Shown: positions 9,776 through 22,668, counted from the stretch's first letter. The stretch is 64,000 nt of DNA from Thamnidium elegans (GCA_025201345.1 JAIXMG010000008.1:124001-188000); one strand, 5' to 3'. The notes: generated by a model not told the origin, from the letters alone. A program made the numbers and translations.

Positions 9776-12640
9776 TTACGACAGCTGTCGTTGAGAATTA
9801 ATTTGATATTGAGTGTTCACTTTTAGTAGTGGTTGATCTTCAAGTAGTCGCCGTTGTCTTGTAGAGTAAGGAAAATAAAACCATAAGTACCGAAGTGCTT
9901 GTACAGATCCATTATGATAGTAAGTCGATATGTCATGGTCATTTAAAACCGATTTCCAAGAGATATCAAGTTTACCATTTAAAGAGAAGGCTTCAGTTTT
10001 ATCAATGTTGAATTTAGCATTAGATACCAAGGTGTACCGTTGCATATGACGTTGGACACGATGTAGATCATTTCGATCACTTAATAGAATACAAACATCG
10101 TCAGCGCAAGCAAGAAGTTTGAGTGTTGGTGAAGCTGTATGTATTCCTTCGTTAGAGGGAGGACCTTGAAATTTGAAGCCTTGCATTTGGTTATCTTGTA
10201 ATAGGGATAGTAGGAAAGCTCTAGCGCGAGGTTAAATAACAATGGAGACAGAGGACCACCTTGTCGTAGACCTCGCCGTTGTAGACTACAAGGAGTAAAG
10301 AAACCGCTGATGTTTATATATACCTGATTATCAAAAAGTAATTATAAGTACATTTCACAAAAGAAGAGGAGAAGCCAAATTTAAGCATCACTTGACGAAG
10401 GTAATCCGGATGTACGCGGCCATATGCTTTTTCTTGATCGAGTAATAAGCCTATACCAGAAAGATTTAATCCTTTAGCTTGATATAAGACCATCGAGAGG
10501 GCAATACCATTATCTCCAATAAATTTTTTTGGGACAAATCCGGTTTGATATGGATTTAGTAATGAGTTTAGTAAATATTTCTGTGTCACAATTGATTAGA
10601 GAAATTGGGTGCCAGTTTTTTAAAGAAGAGAGATCGCCTTTTTTTTTATAACAAACGGACACGTATGTTTTGCCAAGAATAAGGTATAATTCCTTTCAAG
10701 CGTCATTATAGAGATCAAGAACCAATTGTTTTAAACATGGTATTCTAAAAAGTACAGCCAGAAAGGGATACCCTAATCCATCAACCCCTGGACTATTACT
10801 TTTTGACACTCTATTAGTTTGGTCAGTCAATACATCTAAATCTATGTCAAGTTCAAGGGATTTGGCGTCAGTTCTATCAAGTGTGCGATCAAATGTGATA
10901 CGATCCAAGTAATTAATGATATCAGTAGGTTCAACCAGTTCAATAGAATATAGCATCTGTTAATATTCTTGAGCGTATTGAATCATTCGAGTGGGGTCAC
11001 TAATGGTAGTGATATTACCATTAGAATCGGTTAAGGGGTATTGAAGGGATGCCATATACTGTTGAGAGGCCCTTTGTTGATGCACATTTTTGAGGTATCG
11101 AGCTGATCGCTCTCCTTTTTCACCCCCAAATAGCACCTGCTTTTAAAGCAGCTACGTCGGCCAGTTCTTGTTGTAATATGTGTACTATGTTATCAATTTT
11201 AAGCAGTAATAATTGAAGAGTTGCGATTGGGGGGTTTAGATCGCAGTAAGTGATTTCGCTTTCTTCCCAATTGTCTAAGAGTTTGAATTCGCCAAGAAAC
11301 ATATTTAATTCCGAATGATTTTATCACCTCTTTAGTGGTCGGTTTTACAGCTTCCCATTTCAATTATGAGGATAGATCAACAGCCATGGTCGCGACAAGT
11401 TTGCCTATTTTCTGCTTTAATAATTTCTGAAAAGATTTATTAGTAGCGTATACTGGATTTCCCCGCCAGAGTCCAGGCCCCAATTGAATTCACCTAAGGA
11501 GAATTGTACTGATAATATTGCATGGTCAGACCATTGTAGTTGGTGAGAAACTTTACAGAGTGAAAATCTGTTCGAAGCGAATAAAGTATCTGTATCCAAT
11601 AAGGTTAATACATGTTTGGGAGAAAATGATATTATACCTCAATAAGGAGTCCAAAAACTTTGGAATGATTATAGTTGCATATTTATTGAAGGAATGGTGG
11701 CGCCGGAAGTGTGAGTTTCCTGTAAAGAAAAAATATCGAATTGTTGAAGTTTAAGATAGCGAATATGATGATTGAGTTGAAAGAGATGCGGCTTTAACTA
11801 AACTGTCGCAGTTTAGAGAACCATGATTAAGTGTGGTTTTCGATTTCATTACTGATTAGAGTTTATAGTATGTTGAGATGCTTCTATCTGAGAAGAGGAG
11901 CTCGATACAAAAAGTCGTAATGAGGGTGTTCTATTAGGTGTGATTTGTGGTGATGATCAAGATTAATTTTGCTGCTATTTATTGTATCAGGTTGCCAATT
12001 GTAATCCTCATCGAAGTTCATAGCATTAGTAGATAAAACCGAAAATTCTTCTAAAATGTTGATGGGAGTACACATTTCTTCCATTATATCGTTATCAGAT
12101 TCCATACCAGTATCGTCAGGTACATAATCATCATCTTCACTATCATGAACAAATAAGGCAGAGGAGATAGTAGTTTGTCTAAGTGTTGTTGGCATGATGA
12201 TACTGGTAACTAGTATAGGAGCATGTTTCGATTTCGTTAGCTCGGAACTGGCTTGTTGAGTTTTCTCGCGCAAAGGTGTCTTTCTTGGCTTCTTAGGGGT
12301 ACGAGCGTTGGCGGGTTTGGATGATTTTGGGTTAGGGCATTCTGCATAAAATGCTGGCACGGGATTTGCTACAATCGTATTTCGTGTGACCATCCTCATG
12401 ACAGTAACGACACCATGTAGGCAAGTCCGGAAAGGTAACATGAAAAAACTCATCGGTATTACCCCATGGCAATTTATGACAAAGAGGAGTGTATTTTTTC
12501 CCTGAATTTTGTTGTAAGACAACATAGTCTGTACCCATGAACTATTGTGTTCCAGTTTAATTAGTTGAGTGTTCCATTTTATTTTCAAAAAATGCGCCAC
12601 TGAGTTCAAAAAATGTACCATTTGAGAGTGGACGCACTGT
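9776..12640 (-). mobile_element. Decayed non-LTR retrotransposon (LINE, Tad/L1-like)
   Basis: Minus-strand relic read from 12640 to 9776. ORF1-like part (12621-11884, in two frames): a CCHC zinc knuckle WCRYCHEDGHTKYDC lies in the 12538-12332 frame while the preceding and following parts lie in another, so a frameshift splits it; it is followed by a basic stretch and an acidic tail. ORF2-like part: endonuclease end HQLQWSDHAILSVQF (about 11550), a linker, then reverse-transcriptase blocks KSNSPGVDGLGYPFLAVLF (about 10800), LSGIGLLLDQEKAYGRVHP (about 10450) and KLLACADDVCILLSD (about 10100). The catalytic box is CADDV where YADDV is usual. Multiple stops and frame changes separate the blocks, and there is no RNase H or poly-A tail I can define. 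Order and spacing fit one 5'-truncated insertion. Confidence 0.75.
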
Positions 12641-13555
12641 ACATCAAATAATCAAGGGTAAAAAAAAAATACAGCCAATAATTTATTCTCGCTATTCCAT
12701 CTTAAGCTTAAATATAAGTTTAGACACCATAACTTATATCGACTCTATACATATATACTCGGATAGAACTTACTTATTCAATGATGCGGTGTTTATCACT
12801 ATAAAAAAACAAAGTGCCCTGCAGTAAGATCATTTTAAAGCAAAAAATCGTTGCCTTGATAGATCAAATAGACTTTTATTTATGTTCACATTACACACTA
12901 TTTTTTTTTTTCGAGACCACCTGTTTTCTGCATTTGTCTTTTATCTTTAGTTGTACGAGAGAGGAAAGCACGTCTGTGTGATGAAAAAGAACGGAGATTA
13001 TTTTTTATGGATTGGGTATTTTGTCTTAAATAGTATTTGAGTAACATTAAAACAGAAGAGAAAAAAAAATATATAAACGATTAGAAATGCTATAAAAAAA
13101 GTAGTGATTGTAGAAAATTCTAAAGTGACAAATCATAAGTTTTTACCCCGAGTTAGGAATGATAAAAGAAAAAAAAAAGAAGATATTATCAGCGCTAATC
13201 TACTTTGTATTTGCAAGAAAAAAAAAACCTCGGGATAATAAAAAATATAATCTTTGCTCTATGACGAAGAAAAAGGTACGTTACAAATGACGTAGAAATA
13301 TCACACAGTCTTCTTGTCGTACCTGGGGTCTACAATCGTAGACCTAAATGGAAATTTGTTCAGGGCAGTACATATTTCTAATTTTATTATTACCATTACC
13401 AAAGTCCTTTTATGATATGAGATTTCTGGTTGACAATAAGACTTTTCAAGAACGAATTTTTTATAATATTCTTTTTTTTTGTCATTAATCAAATCATTCT
13501 CAATTGGTCACTTTTCCGAAGAAAAAAAGAAGGTCAGTCTTCTGGTCTTATGAAG
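12641..13555. other. Intergenic, no gene seen
   Basis: AT-rich sequence with many poly-A/T runs between the LINE relic and the MITE-like repeat. No open frame with credible coding content, no RNA gene seen. Confidence 0.55.
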
Positions 13556-13783
13556 ACGCATCTCAAAAACTCTCCTCTTCCTCAAACTGAAGTTCAAATA
13601 CACTTTAAAGCTCAAATTTGGCCTAAAAAGGTAGTTGGTGTAAGCAAAAAAATTTAGGGTAGGGAAAAACCAAAGCCAAACTACTCAAATGGACTTCCTT
13701 TTTAGGTTACACTCAAGTTTCAAATGTACTTTAAACTTCAGTTTGAGGAGGAGGGAAGAAGGGCTTTTTGCTTTGAGAGGCGT
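13556..13783. repeat. MITE-like imperfect inverted repeat
   Basis: A 228-base segment that folds back on itself. CTCAAACTGAAGTT at 13581-13594 is the exact inverse of 13734-13747. CCTAAAAAGG at 13622-13631 pairs with 13697-13706, and the outer ACGCATCTCAAA at 13556-13567 pairs, with one mismatch, with the segment ending at 13783. The arms are interrupted by unpaired stretches. Size and structure fit a miniature inverted-repeat transposable element; the target-site duplication is not clear. Confidence 0.45.
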
Positions 13784-14143
13784 TTTGATAGAGGCGGTCA
13801 AGAAACTACTTTGATTTCGCGATCCTGACTAATTTTTTCTTCTCAATAAAGAGATCAATTGCGAGTAGACAAGGGCTGAATATGGTAACACCAGATTAGA
13901 TTTGAATGGTATAATTTACTTACGTTCAGTCTAACCATAACCTGTATGCAAACAAAAAGTAATTATCGAAAACCTTTTTTTTTTTTTGTTATTGGTAGTA
14001 CCAACAAATTTGATAGGGAAGCTTATTCTTTTTTCAGGCGCAGCCAACATTGTATCAAGTAATTTTGGAATAATTTCACAGATATAAATGCATCTTGGAA
14101 TGTACGTATTTTTTGTTTTTCTCCATCTTTATTTATTTCTAAA

Positions 14144-17100
14144 ATGGAAAAAATATATTCTGGTCATGGTAGTAAATTTACTTTTACTACAATGACTCTG
14201 TTCTATTTAATACTCGCTTGTTTCGTCTCTAGTGCATTCGCCTCTGCAGAATTTCATAACAGTATGTATACAATTAATTTTTTTTAAAAAAAATAACCAA
14301 TTTATGTACACAAAAACTCATATCATATCTTAGTCAATGATCTTGATGTCTATGGTAACAAGTGTAAACTCCCTACATATTTTTCCTATCCTTGCCCTAA
14401 ACTTTGCGTCCGTAATGTCTCTATGTGCCCCCCTAATAACCGACCCGATCCTTGCCCAATAGACACTATCTATTGTGTTGATGGTACATGTCGAGAGTCA
14501 TGTCCTGCGTCTCTTGTTTCTGAATGTTCTTGTATTGGTGCCCCTGCATTAGTAGGAGACATTTATCCCTGTGGCGACAACAGCATTCGCACAAATATCG
14601 AAAATTTTATTGCTGAAAACAAGGCAAATCAAAGTGCTGAAGCTTGTAGTGTAGCTGCCAATCTCCCAAATGTGCCTAATTGGTCTCCTAATCCTGAATC
14701 TGTTATGTGGCAAGATTGTCCTACTCCATACTATGGCGAAGTAACATTTACCGAAGACGTTTTTATTGCTATTTATGCCTTCTATGGTTCTTGTGTACTT
14801 GTCTTAGCTTTCTGGACCATGTATAAACAAGCAATGGAAAAGGTATATTTGATATTTGTAATAATAGTAATATATGCAGATCATTTAACGCTGTTTCACT
14901 TTCTTTTTTTTTCTAGTCAATAAAAGCCAACTTCAATAGAGTTAAAGAGCTTCGTACAGATAATTATCATGATTCCGAAAAAGAAAAGTCCATGAATGAA
15001 AAGACAACAGGAATCAGCGATGATAGTAGTAAAGATGATCTTTCTTCTGTTGATCCCGAAAATGATGACAATATGACGGTTCACGCTTACAAGACAAACT
15101 GGCTTGGTAATATCTGTGCCGTAATTTTTATGCTCCAAACTCTTGGTCAAATATGTTATATGATTCTGCTGACAAAAGACTATTACGATGACCATTATTT
15201 ATTCCGTGGCTTCAGTGAGATCCAAGCTAGTACCTTTATAGCATTGTGGTACATTTTCTTTATTTGGTTTGCTGGTTTGACAACATTCAGATTCAGATTA
15301 CCAAACTTTTTTAGAATCCGATGTAGCTACAATAAAGGTGAATATGTACAAGTAGAAAGAAAGGAAGCAGGTAACATAGTTTTTTTCGATATTTTTTTTT
15401 TCATTTACTAACTTAAAATTAGCTATTATTTTACTTGAGGATCAATCTAATAGAGTTATGGATTTCGTTAGAGAATTAGAAAAGAGAGGAAAGCATATTG
15501 CCGGTATGGACGTTGTAGTTACCAACATACCTCTTAAAAAAACTTCTAGCGGAACAAAATACTTTGTATATCAATGTACTCGATTTGTATATCATCCCGA
15601 AACTGAGAACTTTACACCTCATCAATTCCATTTGGGTGATACAGTTGGAGAGCTTGCCGCTCTCACGCAAGGACTTACCACTGAGGAAGCCAGATTGAGA
15701 AGAGAATTGATTGGTCCCAACTTTATTGAAGTCTATGTTCCCAATTTTATTGTTGCTTTATTTCAAGAGTTCTCGTCATTTTTCTATATTTATCAATTCA
15801 CTGTACTCTGGTTATTTTATTACTTTGCTTATTGTAAGTTTATATATATACAATACCTTAACTTTAAATACATTTTTCGTTTACTCACGCATTGTTTACA
15901 GGGCAAGTCGGTATTGCCGATACAGCAGTTATTTTGATTTCCGCTTTTGTAAAGGTTGTTGTTCGTCTTCGTTCAGAGAAACGTATCAAAATGATGGCCG
16001 AGTATACAGATCACGTTCAAATTTGTCGTGACGGTGAATGGAAGGAATTATCTACTGCTGATTTATTACCTGGCGATGTGTTCCAAGTGTCCGAAGGAAA
16101 GACTACACCATGTGACGCAGTTATCTTAAAAGGAAACATCGTAGCCGATGAAAGCTCTCTCACAGGTGAACCTTTACCGATTCGTAAATTTCCACTTCGC
16201 CCCGATGATGTCAATACGCCATATGACCGATTAGGAGCTGGCAAGATCTCTACAATCTTCTCTGGAACGACTATTTCACAAGCTCAGGCTACCGGAAAGG
16301 ACACCAAAGTAACCGCGTTGGTAACACATACTGGCACTGGAACAGATAAGGGTGAACTTATTAAGAAGATTTTGTTTCCTACCAGTGTATCCTTCATCTT
16401 TGATGAGCAAATGAAAATTGTTATTCTTATTTTACTCTGTTGTGGTATGTTTTGTTTAGCTATTGCCATTTGGATGTATGCTACCGGAACAAGTAAGTTT
16501 TTTTTTTTATATATTAGTACAACCCTAAACTTATTGTTTACATAATTATTATTTTTTTAAAAAAAGGTGCCTGGTTTTATTCTATGTTTGCTATTGCTCA
16601 ACTTGTCTCACCATTACTTCCCGCTGCTTTGGTTGTTGGTCAATCGGTTGCAGCCGGCCGTTTAAGAAAGAAGAATATTTTCTGTGTTGATTTACCTCGT
16701 ATTTTGATGGCAGGAAAAAGTAAGGGTCTTAACTTAAATCGGTGCGACATTGAAACTAACCCTTTTTTCTATAGTCCAACTTTTTTGTTTCGATAAGACT
16801 GGTACTTTAACTAAAGAAGGACTTGAATTCTTTGGGGCTCAGTCTGTTGTGGACTCCAATAATATTGTTGATAATAGAAAGCGTAACGATGTACCAAATT
16901 TTGCTAAGCACGAAGAAGTAATGGAACAAATTCCTCATTTAATGCAAACCGGTATTGCTACTTGTCATGCTGTTACCACTTTAAATGGCCAATTTATTGG
17001 TAACCCTGTGGATATTGAAATGTTTAAGGCCTCCAAGTGGACACTAAACGATCATTCTGATTATGTTGATACTTTGACTCCTCCTTCGGGTTCTGATTCT

Positions 17101-18981
17101 AATGTTCATGTTCTTAAGCGTTATGAATTTGTTCATGCTCGTATGTCTATGTCCGTTGCTGTTCTCGATTCCAAGACCAACAAGATTCATATCTTTGTAA
17201 AGGGTGCCTATGAAAAGATTAAAGATCTTTCTAATCCTGACTCTATTCCATCTGATTATGATCGTGTTACTGCCAACCAAGCCCGTCAAGGCTGTTATGT
17301 TCTTGCTTTATCTCATCGTGAGATTAATTTGGAAGAAATTGGTGGATTGGATGCTTTTAGTCGTTGGTCTCGTGACCAAATGGAAGAAAACATTAATTTC
17401 CTAGGATTAATTATTTTCAAAAATCAATTGAAGGCTGATACTGAAGAAAATATTGCCGAGTTAAAGCGTGGTGATACTAGAACTATTATGATTACAGGTG
17501 ATACCGCTTTAACCGGTGTTTATATTGCTCGTCAATGTGGTATGTCCACAACTAGCACAAATAGATTCCTATTGGGTGACTATGACAAGTCTTTGGATCG
17601 TGTTGTTTGGAATGATGTGGATGAACCTGATTTATTCAGTGATGTTAGTGTCGACGAGTTCTTGCTTAATAAGGGTCATACTCCTTTAGAATTGGCTGTT
17701 ACTGGTAAAGCCTTCCAATGGTTAATAGAAAAGAATTTGATTAGAAAGTATTTATTGGATATTCGTGTATTTGCTCGTATGACACCTAATGGTAAAGTAC
17801 AATGTGTGCAGCTTCATATGGAACGTGGTATTACTGCAATGACAGGCGATGGTGGTAATGATTGTGGTGCTCTTCGTGCTGCTCACGTTGGTATTGCTAT
17901 GTCTGATGCTGAAGCTTCTATTGTATCTCCTTTCAGTACTAGTCATCGTAGTGTACAATCTTGTGTCGAATTAATCCGTCAAGGTCGTGGTGCTCTTGCG
18001 ACCTCTTTAACTGGTTATAAATATTTAATTTTATACGGTCAAGTTATGATGATGCTCAAGGTTTTCACTTTCTACTTTGCTGTTTCAATGTCTGAAACTA
18101 TTTGGGTATGTAATAATAATAAGTACTTGTATAAATACTTATAATTTATAATAGATTGCTATTGATGTGTTTATTACCGTTTTATTGACTTGGGCTGTAT
18201 CTCAATCTCAAGCCGCTGATCGTCTTGAGCCTCAACGTCCTACTGCTCGTATTCTTGGTCCTCAAACTCTTGCTTCTGGTATTGGTTTGGTCGCTATCAA
18301 TTGGATCTTTTTAATTGGCGCATTTGTCATGCTTTATTCTCAATGTAAGCAGGACTTTTTGTTAATAGAGTATAAATTCAGGTCAACTAATATTAATTTA
18401 TTTGTAGCATGGTTCCGTTGTAATGAATTTGATTCAAGAGCTGTTGATATGTCTAAATGGTGGTTATTATCTGATAACTACGAAGGAGAGGTCTTGGCAT
18501 TTGTTTGTCTTTTCCAATTTATTAATAACGCAGCCGTTTTCAACTTTGGTTACAAGTTCAGACAAAGCTTCCATAGGAATTATGTTCTCGTTATTCTTTG
18601 GTTGGCTTATCTTGCTATTGCCTCTTACTGGTTATTGGCCGATCCTAACCCTTTTGGTTGTTTGGTAAGTTGCTAAACTATATAAAATTATGGGAGAGAC
18701 TTTTTTTAAACTAATTTTTTTTTTCTGTATAGTTCCGTTTCAATTGTGGAACAAAAGAAGTGCTGGAACAGTTCGGTTATAAGGTATCTACTTACGTTGA
18801 TCCTTTCAATACACCACTTGGACATAATGTTATGCCTGTCGAGTTTAGATGGAAACTCTGGGGCTTGATCATGGGTAATATCGTTGCTGGATTGGCCTAT
18901 GAAAGATTAGTGGTTTTAGGTCCAGTTCATACTTTTTTGGCAAAGCGATTCCCTGCCAAGAGATTAGAAAAAACACTTTAA
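14144..18981 (+). CDS. P5-type ATPase, ATP13A-like, with Cys-rich luminal head
   Basis: Membrane pump of the P5 (probably P5B, ATP13A-like) family, expected in endomembranes; animal P5B pumps export polyamines from endo-lysosomes. Ten exons: 14144-14261, 14334-14842, 14917-15370, 15423-15833, 15902-16492, 16567-16719, 16775-18105, 18155-18344, 18408-18664 and 18733-18981, all phases consistent, 1,420 residues. It starts with a signal-peptide-like segment (TLFYLILACFVSSAFASA), then about 160 residues rich in Cys (CPKLCVRNVSMC...CSC...), then a membrane span. Catalytic signature DKTGTLT has the phosphorylated Asp at 752; DESSLTGEP stands for the actuator loop and TGDGGNDCGALRAAHVG at 1102-1118 for the hinge. 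The TM4 ion/substrate motif reads SPLLP (709-713) where P5B pumps have PPALP. The signal-peptide plus Cys-rich head is not typical of characterised P5 pumps. Substrate cannot be told from sequence. Confidence 0.88.
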
Positions 18982-19257
18982 ACAGTCTACTCTTTACGAA
19001 ACTATAACCACACTGGTTATTTATACATATTTACATAATCTTTAATACTGCAGTCTGTTATATTTCCCTTTAAATTATCTGTACTTAATAAACATAAACT
19101 TTATATATTTTTTTTTAAAGCTACTAGTAGTTTTTTTATTATTATTATTTCTATTTGTACTTAATGGATACATACTACTTTCCACTCAGATGTCTTATAT
19201 TTTAAATGTTAGCAGTTATCGTAATATTTGTATTTTTTTTTTTTTTTTTTTTTTTAC
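18982..19257. other. Convergent 3' spacer with poly-T
   Basis: 276 bases separating the stops of the P5 ATPase (plus) and LCL3 (minus). It is AT-rich, with a T run of about 24 at 19231-19254 that lies at the 3' side of both genes and may belong to their polyadenylation regions. Confidence 0.5.
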
Positions 19258-20121
19258 TCACTTCGCTTTGTGATCTCCAGGGGAAACATATTTTTTCAAT
19301 GACCAAATACCCTTCTTACGTGATCTATAATTAACAGTAACGATTAACTAAACTTTTAAAGTCCCAAGAATAATACACTTACTTTGCTTTTGCTTCGTAT
19401 TTTTGTAATTTATCAAATAAACCAGAATATTGAGCCCCTTTAGCAATATAAATACTTGCTAAACCTGCTTTAACCATTTCAACCGATACATTTTTCTTCA
19501 AAAAGAATGGAGGTTTTCGAACATATGCCATACCTACCTATATATTGACTGTTTTTTTTAGCTATTTAATCTCGTTCTCAGGTCAATCTATTTTACCACT
19601 CGACTATATTGATCTCGACTTAATAACTCGACTTGCACTCTCTTGTTCAATACAAGATTTGTTAAAAACGTCTTTGCCTCAGCCGAATAAGGCTGAGAAG
19701 GCATACCAAAATGAGCGCCTTCTGGTGCATCAACACCAGCGATACGAATAGATATAGTTTGATTTTGCAGTTCCTTTCTAGTTTTTGGTATGCTTCTTAA
19801 CCAACCCCAACCAAAGCCAGGAGTATGGTATAGTCTAAAATTATCGCTATCGCCTACAGCTACAACTTTACCGTATATTTTTTGACGTCTTTCGAAAACT
19901 TCGGGTGGTATATGTGCAGCAGTTTTGAATCTTTTTCCAATAATGTATTTTGATAGAATATAAATAGTAGGTAGGCCGACAACCAGCCCAACAGCTAGTG
20001 GTCTCCATATAGACTGTACAACGGAATCGGCCCATACTTGGAGTTCTTGCTCGGAACCAAATTTTTGGTTAAATCTGTTTTTAAGGTCTTTTACCCATTC
20101 ATCTAGATCGTCTTTTGACAT
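19258..20121 (-). CDS. LCL3: Lcl3-type membrane-anchored thermonuclease-like protein
   Basis: Staphylococcal-nuclease-fold protein of the fungal Lcl3 family, a mitochondrial/membrane-associated putative endonuclease. Exons (minus): 20121-19597, 19537-19383 and 19324-19258, total 248 residues, in the family range. A single membrane anchor lies near residues 41-60 (PLAVGLVVGLPTIYILSKYI). The nuclease domain follows: GKVVAVGDSDNFRLYHTPG, then SIRIAGVDAPEGAHFG, then LLSRDQYSRV-VGMAYVRKPP and a short basic C-terminus. Residues matching the SNase catalytic triad are present: Arg126, Glu134 and Arg174, with Asp131 in the calcium-site position. The first ATG gives an N-terminus with the usual soluble segment before the anchor. 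It diverges from the GLTSCR1-domain gene with about 380 bases between starts. Confidence 0.88.
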
Positions 20122-20503
20122 TGAAATAGTTAATAAGGAAAAAAAAAAAAAAAAAGAGGGGGAAAATAAAAATGATGATGTAAATGTAGCTTTACATTAT
20201 TAGCCAATAGGTACGTAGAATTAAGTACCTAGTAAAAAAAAAAAAAAAAAAAAAGGCGAAGGAAAAGGATGGAAATCATTTTAATAGATATTTTATAAAA
20301 AAAAAAAAAGTATTTTAGCTAATGTTTCTATAAAAACGAACGGATTAAACATGCTTCAATAACTATATCCATGTAATTGTTACCATGGATGATGGATTAT
20401 ACGGTCACAAAAAAATTGATACAAAAAAAGTTCGCTTTTTGCACCCTTCTTTTTCATTTGTCCAAAAAACTTGTTATTTTTTTTTTTGAATAAAATAAAA
20501 AAA
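20122..20503. promoter_or_regulatory. Divergent promoter region, LCL3 / GLTSCR1 gene
   Basis: About 380 bases between two divergent start codons. It holds several A runs of 13-20 bases. I cannot identify a TATA box or specific operator with confidence; the promoter role is inferred from the arrangement. Confidence 0.4.
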
Positions 20504-22138
20504 ATGGATAACAATAAAAACCCTTCTCTTATTCAACAAGTAAGTTACACATAGTATTAACTAATGTATTTTATCTTTTTCTAATCTTTTATTTAACTAT
20601 AGCAAACTTCAAATACCGATGATGAAGAGATCATTACGCAACTTACTTTGGCCGGTTTAAAAGTGCTAATGGTTCGTAAGCGCGATCAAATTATTTATAA
20701 ATTACCGGACAACATGCAGGTTGCTTCTATTGGTGAAGAACAAAGACAACAACTCATGAAAGAGATTCAGGCATTACACCAAGCTACTATGGCCGCCGCT
20801 GCCTCTGCTCAACAAAAGCAACAGCAACAAAATAATGACGTTAAACCCATTGCACCAAAGAATGAGGCTCCTTCTTTGGATACCCCACCACAGCCTACTG
20901 CTGCAGAAGCCGATGCGATTAAAGAAACTGCGAGAAAATTAAGAGAAGAATTAGAGCAACAGCAGTACCATATGAAACAGCAGCAACAAATGTTTCCTTA
21001 TGATTCTAACCCTTCTTCACCACACGACAGCAGTAAAACGACGAGAAGATATAATAAAACGGGGAAATATTCCAAGAAGAAGCAACAACAGTTACAACAG
21101 CAATTACATCAACAATTACAACAGCCCTATTTATTTCAACAGCAGCAACATCAGTTAACTCAGCAACAGTTATTAGCTTTACAACAGTCGCTTCAGATCA
21201 ATAGTAGTCCTACTCCATCTACACCTATGAGTACAAGTGCCGCTAGTACACCCGTAAATGCTAATACACCAACCACTGCGTTTCCTTTTCCTCCTGTGCA
21301 ACAACAACAATTACAACAACAACAACAACAAAATATGGATCAAAGTGTCAAGGCATCACCTGCACCTACTCCACCTCCACAAACTCCTGTTAATCAAAGA
21401 ACGTTGAATCAATCACAACCTGATTCTATTTTATCAAAAAGATTACCGGAGGAAGAGATCCAACATCGTGAAGTAAAGAAAAGGTAAAAAAAAAAAAAAA
21501 ACAAGATATAATTCATATTCCTTAATTTTTGTAAATTATAGATGCTTAGAAAATTTACTATCAGATCAAAAAGCAGTTACAGCACCCGATTACGAAACAC
21601 CATTTACCTCTATCAAAGATGCAATGGATCGTTTATTGCCGTATCATATTTACCAATACCCTAAAAGTGATTTAGACGCAAATAAAATTCCATTAGAGCG
21701 ACAAGGTAAAAAAAAAATTGAACGCTGTATAAAGTATAAAACAAAACAAAAAAATAACATTTTAAAAACGTAATAGACCATACCATGATTGAAATTTTTA
21801 AATGTCAAACCGAGTTATTTGACAAACACTCTACTATTTCTAAAAAGATTGAAAATAACGGTGGTAATGTCTCAATAAAAATTTTAGTAGAAAGGCAAGT
21901 TTTGGCTGAACAACGACAAAAGTTTACTGAGGAACAAGCTAGAGTTGCTGCAGAACAAGCTGCCCAACATCAAGAGTTGATGCGTGTACAAGCAGAGAAG
22001 GCTAGATTAGCTGCTATTGCTGAACAAGAGAATCGTCAGCAACAAATGTTACAGCAGCAATTACAATTGCAGCAGCAGCAACAACAATTGCAACAACATC
22101 TTCAAATGCAATTACAACAACAACAACAGCAGCAACAA

Positions 22139-22170
<32 letters not shown>

Positions 22171-22665
22171 ACAGTTGCAGCCTCAACAGTTACAGTCTCA
22201 GCAGTTGCAACAACAAATGCAACAAATGCAGCAGTTGCAACCACAGCAATTACAACAATTGATGCAGCAAATGTTACCACCACAAGCAATGAATCAGTTA
22301 GAGCAATATCAATTACAACAACAAGCCCAGCAGCAACAGGCTCAGCAGCAACAGCAAGCCCAGCAGCAACAAGCTCAACAGCAACAACCACAACAACAGC
22401 AAAATTCTGGTAATGATAACTATTAAAGTATACATCTACTCGATGATAACCTTCTTTTTTCTTTCTTTATCAAATAGCAGCAACAGCCGCAGCTAATTAT
22501 GCAAATGGGCTAGCTCAAGCTAGTGCATTACTTACCAACCCACAATTTCAAAATCAGTACAGTCAATTAAGTCCTGAGTTACAACAACGGTTACAAAGAA
22601 ATAGAGAGCAACTAGTTGCACTAATCAATAAGCAACAACAAAGTAATAATAATAATACTCCATAG
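20504..22665 (+). CDS. Glutamine-rich protein with GLTSCR1 domain
   Basis: Likely nuclear protein related to the GLTSCR1/BICRA family, whose animal members are subunits of the non-canonical BAF (SWI/SNF) chromatin remodeller. Exons: 20504-20539, 20603-21483, 21542-21705, 21777-22409 and 22478-22665, total 633 residues. The conserved block spans the exon 2/3/4 junctions (about residues 305-390): CLENLLSDQKAV, PDYETPFTSIKDAMDRLLPY, IYQYP, then DHTMIEIFKCQTELFDKHS, which I recognise as the GLTSCR1 conserved region. On both sides lie long Gln-rich tracts with mixed CAA and CAG codons; the longest, at about 22118-22174, is nearly pure Gln. The tracts lie between a short acidic N-terminus and an Asn/Gln-rich C-terminus. 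A chromatin role is inference from the family. Many antisense open frames over the Gln tracts are artefacts. Confidence 0.75.

Positions 22666-22668
<3 letters not shown>

Noticed and set aside
22014..22391. Minus-strand Val/Ala-rich frame of 125 codons
   Set aside because: Mirror of the CAA/CAG glutamine tracts of the GLTSCR1-domain gene.
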